A DNA stretch of 10,583 bases from Euperipatoides rowelli (taxonomy: Eukaryota; Onychophora; Udeonychophora; Euonychophora; Peripatopsidae), in the NCBI GenBank assembly GCA_003024985.2, contig PXIH01S0056346.1. One strand, 5' to 3'. Position numbers and translations under genes: made by a program. Positions 7,348 to 10,583 of this stretch are shown here, one piece after another (within the stretch, counting starts at the first letter, position 1; each line of letters begins with the position of its first letter). The notes under the pieces were generated by a model. The model ran no database searches. It worked only from the letters and a program-made list of their open reading frames with translations, and had not been told where the DNA came from.

Positions 7348-7990
7348 TTATATCAATGGCTTAGTATTTAAATTCCAGTTTGCCTGTAAAGGCAGATCTA
7401 TATTGATGCTATAACTTTATTTACTAGAGTCATGGAATGTGTAAAAAAAGCATAAACTTAAAAAATTTGTTATTGGCTTCTTGGATCTTGAGAAGGCTTA
7501 CAATAAAGTCAATCACCTCTATTTAATTGAAGAAATTTTACAGATTTTTGGTAGATCCAATCTTTCGGTTGGATAAATAAACTATATTGTTAATAAAGTA
7601 ATTATTCCAAAAATTGGACATAATAAGTTGTGTGACATTCCCCTGACTAGGGTTCTGTCACAGGAGTCAGTACTTTTGGCCAACTTGTTTTCAATTTATA
7701 TCAACAAATTGTTGTTTAAAATAGATAACCTGAGGTTGAGCATTAGCTTAGAAAAATTAAATTCATCCGATCAATGTTCTTGCCTACTTGGATGACATTG
7801 TGATTTTTCTAAATAATAGGGAGGCAGTACCTATAATTCTAGATGTCATTAAACAATTTAAATTTAAAACAAGTACTAACATTAATACAATAAAACCAGG
7901 TGGTTGGTCCTTTTTAATGGTGGCCCAGGTGGAATTAGGCAATGATTTTCCATCTAAATTCCTAGGGATACCTGTTCCTTATTATTGAAA
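7325..7990 (+). pseudogene. Reverse transcriptase palm motifs of LINE ORF2
   Basis: Motif A is GFLDLEKAYNKVNH with the catalytic Asp at 7484-7486; the second Asp of the usual 'AYD' is Asn. In the same frame, after TAA at 7574-7576, motif B reads LSQESVLLANLFSIYIN (7655-7705), where the SQG/RQG Gly has become Glu. A one-base frame change then leads to motif C, LAYLDDIVIFL, with the Asp pair at 7791-7796. Motif D-like TSTNINTIK and the conserved FPSKFLGIPV (about 7950-7979) follow before TGA at 7988. The YLDD form instead of the more usual YADD is within the range of LINEs. The damaged motif B Gly, stops and frameshifts rule out activity. Confidence 0.87.
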
Positions 7991-8124
7991 TAGAGCGTTA
8001 AAAAAAGATACAAATGGAGTTTCAGCATAGAATTATTGAAGACATTAAAAAATTGAATCTAAAATATTTTTGCTTCATCTTAAGGTTAAAATAATAAACT
8101 CCTTTTTCAACAGCTCATTTTAAG

Positions 8125-8403
8125 TTTCTAAAAGGTTTTATTCAAAAAATTACAATGCAATTCAACACATTCCTAGGAGGTAGCAGACTGATTCTAATGT
8201 CAAGGAAGAGGATGGAGCAATCAATTAAAGACGAAGGATTGAATTTACATTTAATTGGTTCAGTTAATGCAGTAGCTTTGTATAATTCAGCATAAACATT
8301 TGCTGCATTTGTAGAAAAAGTGGACATCTTTCAGAAAATTCAGTCTATTGACACTCCCCTCCGACACATAACAAGCAGGATGAAGGCATCAGTGGGAGTC
8401 TAA
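8125..8403 (+). pseudogene. ORF2 thumb/connection region of LINE
   Basis: This open stretch in one frame is broken only by TAA at 8293-8295. It carries GFIQKITMQFNTFLGG, matching the 'IQ-x-FLW' helix after the RT palm, and IKDEGLNLHLIGSVNAVALY, the counterpart of the 'EGGLGLxDLxxxNxAL' block of L1-type elements. A second plus-strand copy of the same block at about 9998-10060 has clearly different residues, so two LINE copies are present. Confidence 0.72.
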
Positions 8404-8690
8404 GAGTAATATAGAACATCTTAAATAAAAACTACTCAATGATTACTGGGCCTGAATCTTTTTAAATATTAGAGATGATTTTCAAATAGAAGGAAACAGT
8501 AAGCTAAATTACATGCATTTTCTCAATTATAAAGGCATACCTGGTGGAGATGGAGGAATTTGGCTTTTCAGCAAAATAATGAAAATTCAAAGTATTAGAT
8601 GCCTTCTCTTTTGAATTTCATTTTTATAATGGAATAGTCATAACCAAGGTATTTATTGTAGATAGATTTAAGTAGGACATGTCTATTCAA

Positions 8691-9014
8691 TGGCAATTTT
8701 GTAATCATGATGAATCTATTGAGTACAGATATTAGTATACTGTAGTTATTTTGATCAGTTGAGGTTAAAATTCATTGATGATATTTTTTTGATGGTTAAT
8801 GACAATAGTGATGTTGAATTTTTTGTAGTATTTATACTCCGTGTAATATGGAAAATAAGGTGCAATAGTGCTTTTAATGGTTTGTAATATATTACCATGG
8901 AATTACTTTATTTGTATGTTCAAGGATATGTTGAGCTTTGACATTGAGTTTTTATCCTACAAGGTTTTTATTGATAAATGGGACAATAAGACCATAAAAA
9001 AATATAAACGATAA
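8691..9014 (+). pseudogene. C-terminal domain and end of LINE ORF2
   Basis: WQFCNHDESIEY (8691-8726) resembles the 'CxxC...E...H...C' knuckle near the end of L1/Tx1 ORF2, with the first Cys replaced by Trp and His by Tyr. After a frameshift, an open run from 8723 to 8884 contains VYCSYFDQLRLKFIDD and the diagnostic VIWKIRCNSAFNG, matching 'IWxxRN/C' C-terminal blocks. The final frame, from ATG 8916, gives FIDKWDNKTIKKYKR and stops at TAA 9012-9014, which I take as the natural end because the 3' untranslated region follows. Confidence 0.72.
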
Positions 9015-9320
9015 CTTGTACATTTTTAAAATTCAATGAACAAACTAATGATTATTATGAGTTACTCTGGAAGGGGTAAGAAAACTATGGAGTTTATTTA
9101 GATAGTATTACTTGAGTTAAGTATATACTAGCATAGCTCATTGTGTTTAGTTACCAAAAGGTGGACATTTTTACCCTAAGTGGCTTATATTGTATTTCAT
9201 CTTTGCATGTAAAAGCAGGAGTCTCCAATTGTGGTATTTTTTTTTTGTTTTAGTGATTGTTTTTGTTTTTCTTTTATAATAAAGTATATATGGGGGTGAA
9301 ACTTCTCCCCACAAAAAAAA
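9015..9320 (+). other. LINE 3' UTR with AATAAA, terminal hairpin and A8 tail
   Basis: After the ORF2 stop comes about 300 bp of AT-rich DNA. AATAAA lies at 9278-9283. Then TGGGGG (9291-9296) pairs with TCCCCA (9306-9311), five Watson-Crick pairs and one G-T around a nine-base loop, followed by C and eight A (9313-9320). A short stem-loop next to the tail is what the reverse transcriptase of several LINE groups recognises, so this marks the 3' end of the element. Confidence 0.72.
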
Positions 9321-9432
9321 TGGTTTACCGAACACAGGGGTGATACACACCTTTAGTTATTTTCAATATCAACTTGATGTATAAACAGATTCTGTATTCT
9401 GATGTCAGGGAAAAATTAATTTCTTATTTGAT

Positions 9433-9592
9433 ACCAGCGATTTACGAGAGAAAAATCCCCTGTAAATACTGGTGGTGAAAAAAAAAATCACCATTTCCAG
9501 CATGGGGTCAGCCCAGGATCGACCCCTCGACCCCTTATAAGAACAATCTCCGCAGCCATAAGCTTTGACCAGTGGACCACCTGAGCTGTATT
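9433..9592 (-). mobile_element. tRNA-derived SINE-like element with fold-back hairpins
   Basis: Read on the minus strand, the head has an A box TGGTCCACTGG (9579-9569), a full match to the tRNA A-box consensus, and a B-box-like GGGGTCGATCC (9526-9516). The boxes start 53 bp apart, longer than in a standard tRNA. GCTCAGG before the A box can pair with CCTGGGC after the B box, like an acceptor stem, but the D, anticodon and T stems do not form, so this is not a working tRNA gene. The body holds two hairpins: TGGTGA (9473-9478) with TCACCA (9488-9493) around an A-rich loop, and ACCAG/ATTTAC (9433-9445) with GTAAAT/CTGGT (9462-9473). The downstream end is not defined and no target-site duplication was found. 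It differs in sequence from the SINE at 2822-3105 and has the opposite orientation. Confidence 0.6.
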
Positions 9593-9882
9593 ATCTATTT
9601 TTCTATGTGTTGTAATTACACCCCCACTTATGCTTTATTAACTGTAACACAAAATTAAGAATATAAGGTTACATCTGAACCTTATAAGTAAATAACCCTA
9701 ATTAGAATATGATTGTGTTCTGAAGCCAGTAACAGTGCCATCTACACTCAGCACCGGAACTATTTTTATAAAGTTTTTTTAAAAAAAAGGGTCTGATGCC
9801 TGTGTAATAAGCTTAAACGTCAGTAAGTAAACAAAAGAACAACTACAGAGATATAGTAATTAGGTAGAAATTCAGCATTTAA
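9593..9882. other. AT-rich spacer with a 9-bp perfect inverted repeat
   Basis: TATAAGGTT (9662-9670) pairs perfectly with AACCTTATA (9678-9686) around a seven-base loop. GTGCCATCTACACTCAGCACCGG at 9735-9757 is locally GC-richer. Upstream ORF2 sequence belonging to the LINE fragment at 9883 would be expected in the right half, but I could not recognise it. Confidence 0.5.
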
Positions 9883-10228
9883 ATAAAAGAGAATTTTATA
9901 GGTGTAGATAATAAACTGTATAGGGAAGTACAGAGAATGTTTCAAAATTTCATTTTTGGTAAATATAAGATAATAAGTTATATAAAAAGGGAAAGGAGGG
10001 ATAGGACTTATAGACATAAAATGGATGAACAATGTGATAATACATAATGCAATTAAAAGGTTATCTGTGGATAGTTAAGGTTGTAAAACAATATGGAATC
10101 TTAGATTGTTTGATGATGACTATATAATGAAGTTGTGGAACAAGATTTATCAACATACTGATGACTTTTTTCAGGGTGAACGTAAGATCTTACGTACAAG
10201 GAGTATAGAAATAAAATTAGCAACATAA
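9883..10228 (+). pseudogene. Second LINE copy: ORF2 C-terminal fragment
   Basis: In one frame (9883-9993) the peptide VQRMFQNFIFGKYK matches the 'IQ-x-FIWG' helix that follows the RT palm in L1-type ORF2. A single frame change at about 9995 leads to GIGLIDIKWMNNVIIHNAIK (9998-10057), a strong match to the 'GGLGLIDIxxxNxAL' block. After TAA at 10076-10078 the same frame stays open to TAA at 10226-10228, with LFDDDYIMKLWNKIYQ and FFQGERKIL, as in the tryptophan-rich stretch that follows in these proteins. The equivalent block of the large LINE, at about 8236-8283, reads differently, so this is another copy and probably another family or subfamily. No palm motifs or 3' end are visible. Confidence 0.7.
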
Positions 10229-10583
10229 TGAGCTGCATATTTATAACCTTAATTGTTTCTTATTTTCTGTCGAGTAATATTGTAAAATCGTTTCACAGCC
10301 TGTTTACCTATAAAAATCATTATATTGATCATCAAACTCTAAGAATTCCATCATTGTATTTATTTTATAGACAATTCATTAGGTAAACAATGTAAAAGCA
10401 ATTACTATTGTTTAACAGACAAGGCGTTTAAGTGGGTTGTACTCTGCTGCTATACTGATTTTTTTCTGCATTTGCCCAAATGTATTAAAAAATAATAATT
10501 CCAGAAATATGTAGTCTACATTTAATTAATGTAGATTATATCATTATTTAATTTAATAACTGTTTTTTTTTACTAAAATTAAT
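10229..10583. other. AT-rich terminal stretch with a small palindrome
   Basis: No coding signal was seen. TCTACATT (10515-10522) pairs perfectly with AATGTAGA (10528-10535) around TAATT. AT-rich palindromes of this size are common in such DNA. The C-terminal rest of the second LINE copy may be hidden here but is not recognisable. Confidence 0.55.

Larger units (their letters stand above)
5755..9014 (+). pseudogene. LINE ORF2 pseudogene (endonuclease, reverse transcriptase)
   Basis: ORF2 nicks target DNA with its endonuclease and primes reverse transcription there. The remains span 3,260 bp, equal to about 1,086 codons, somewhat shorter than typical L1/Tx1 ORF2 of roughly 1,200-1,300. In order: endonuclease (5782-6400, three frames), linker and RT fingers (6451-7347, one frame with a TAG at 6970-6972), RT palm motifs A and B (7463-7790) and C (7782-7987) in two frames, thumb/connection (8125-8403), a degenerate Cys/His region (8691-8887), and a final open stretch from 8916 ending KKYKR then TAA (9012-9014). 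The start at ATG 5755 is chosen because the endonuclease begins shortly after; ATG 5773 is an alternative. At least six frame changes plus internal stops make it non-functional. Key catalytic residues are largely still visible, which argues for moderate rather than extreme age. Confidence 0.87.
4871..9320 (+). mobile_element. Inactivated L1/Tx1-like LINE (non-LTR retrotransposon)
   Basis: A plus-strand element of about 4.4 kb with the standard two-ORF layout: ORF1 with a CCHC knuckle (to 5534), a ~220-bp inter-ORF gap, ORF2 with AP-type endonuclease, reverse transcriptase and C-terminal domain (5755-9014), and a ~300-bp 3' untranslated region ending in AATAAA, a hairpin and eight A (9313-9320). 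All parts are in the right order, but reading frames change many times and several stops interrupt them, so the copy is dead. The CCHC ORF1, the AYLDD and FPSKFLGIP blocks and the late 'WQFC...WKIRC' region point to the L1 superfamily, possibly the Tx1 side; that clade call is inference. The 5' boundary is uncertain: homology fades above about 4900 and no target-site duplication was found. Confidence 0.88.

Noticed and set aside
1783-9746. 10-bp inverted match TAGATGGCAC (near 1783) and GTGCCATCTA (near 9736)
   Set aside because: The two sites are 8 kb apart, only 10 bp long, and have no matching flanks; expected by chance or from a shared common repeat motif.
9820-10032. Minus-strand hydrophobic open frame
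   Set aside because: It overlaps the second LINE fragment, which has recognisable plus-strand motifs; AT-rich antisense frames often look hydrophobic.
1-10583. CRISPR array, bacterial operon or defence system
   Set aside because: There are no regularly spaced short repeats, no bacterial gene layout, and the identifiable proteins are eukaryotic transposon remnants.

Overview
The window reads as eukaryotic, almost certainly metazoan, non-coding DNA. It is strongly AT-rich, has three ambiguous bases (205, 781, 5207) typical of a draft assembly, shows no bacterial-style gene packing, and holds degenerate metazoan transposons. The combination of an L1/Tx1-like LINE with a CCHC ORF1, a piggyBac relic and tRNA-derived SINEs would suit an invertebrate such as a mollusc, but nothing here fixes the species. 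I see no intact host gene.

Layout. 1-204: two copies of a ~116-bp tandem unit, cut by the window edge. 205-2806: AT-rich filler with a 17-bp inverted repeat (1484-1500/1657-1673), a C-tract and one doubtful LINE endonuclease scrap (about 381-512). 2822-3105: a tRNA-derived SINE flanked by a 15-bp target-site duplication, apparently the youngest insertion. 3396 to about 4720: a minus-strand piggyBac relic with one TTAA/CCCTTT terminus, an N-terminal acidic stretch, part of the catalytic core and the C-terminal Cys-rich domain, but a large internal deletion. About 4900-9320: a nearly complete but inactivated plus-strand LINE, with ORF1 (zinc knuckle), ORF2 (AP-type endonuclease, reverse transcriptase, C-terminal domain), an AATAAA signal, a terminal hairpin and an A8 tail. 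About 9433-9592: a second tRNA-derived element on the minus strand with two fold-back hairpins. 9883-10228: the ORF2 C-terminal fragment of a second LINE copy. The rest is AT-rich DNA with small palindromes.

The open frames that exist are pieces of decayed transposon genes or chance frames in AT-rich DNA. The LINE would have supplied endonuclease and reverse transcriptase, and SINEs of this kind borrow such machinery, but no partnership between these particular elements can be shown. I found no convincing new biological system. The items most worth checking are the young SINE with its nested central hairpins, the fold-back minus-strand element, the internally deleted piggyBac and the two diverged LINE copies.
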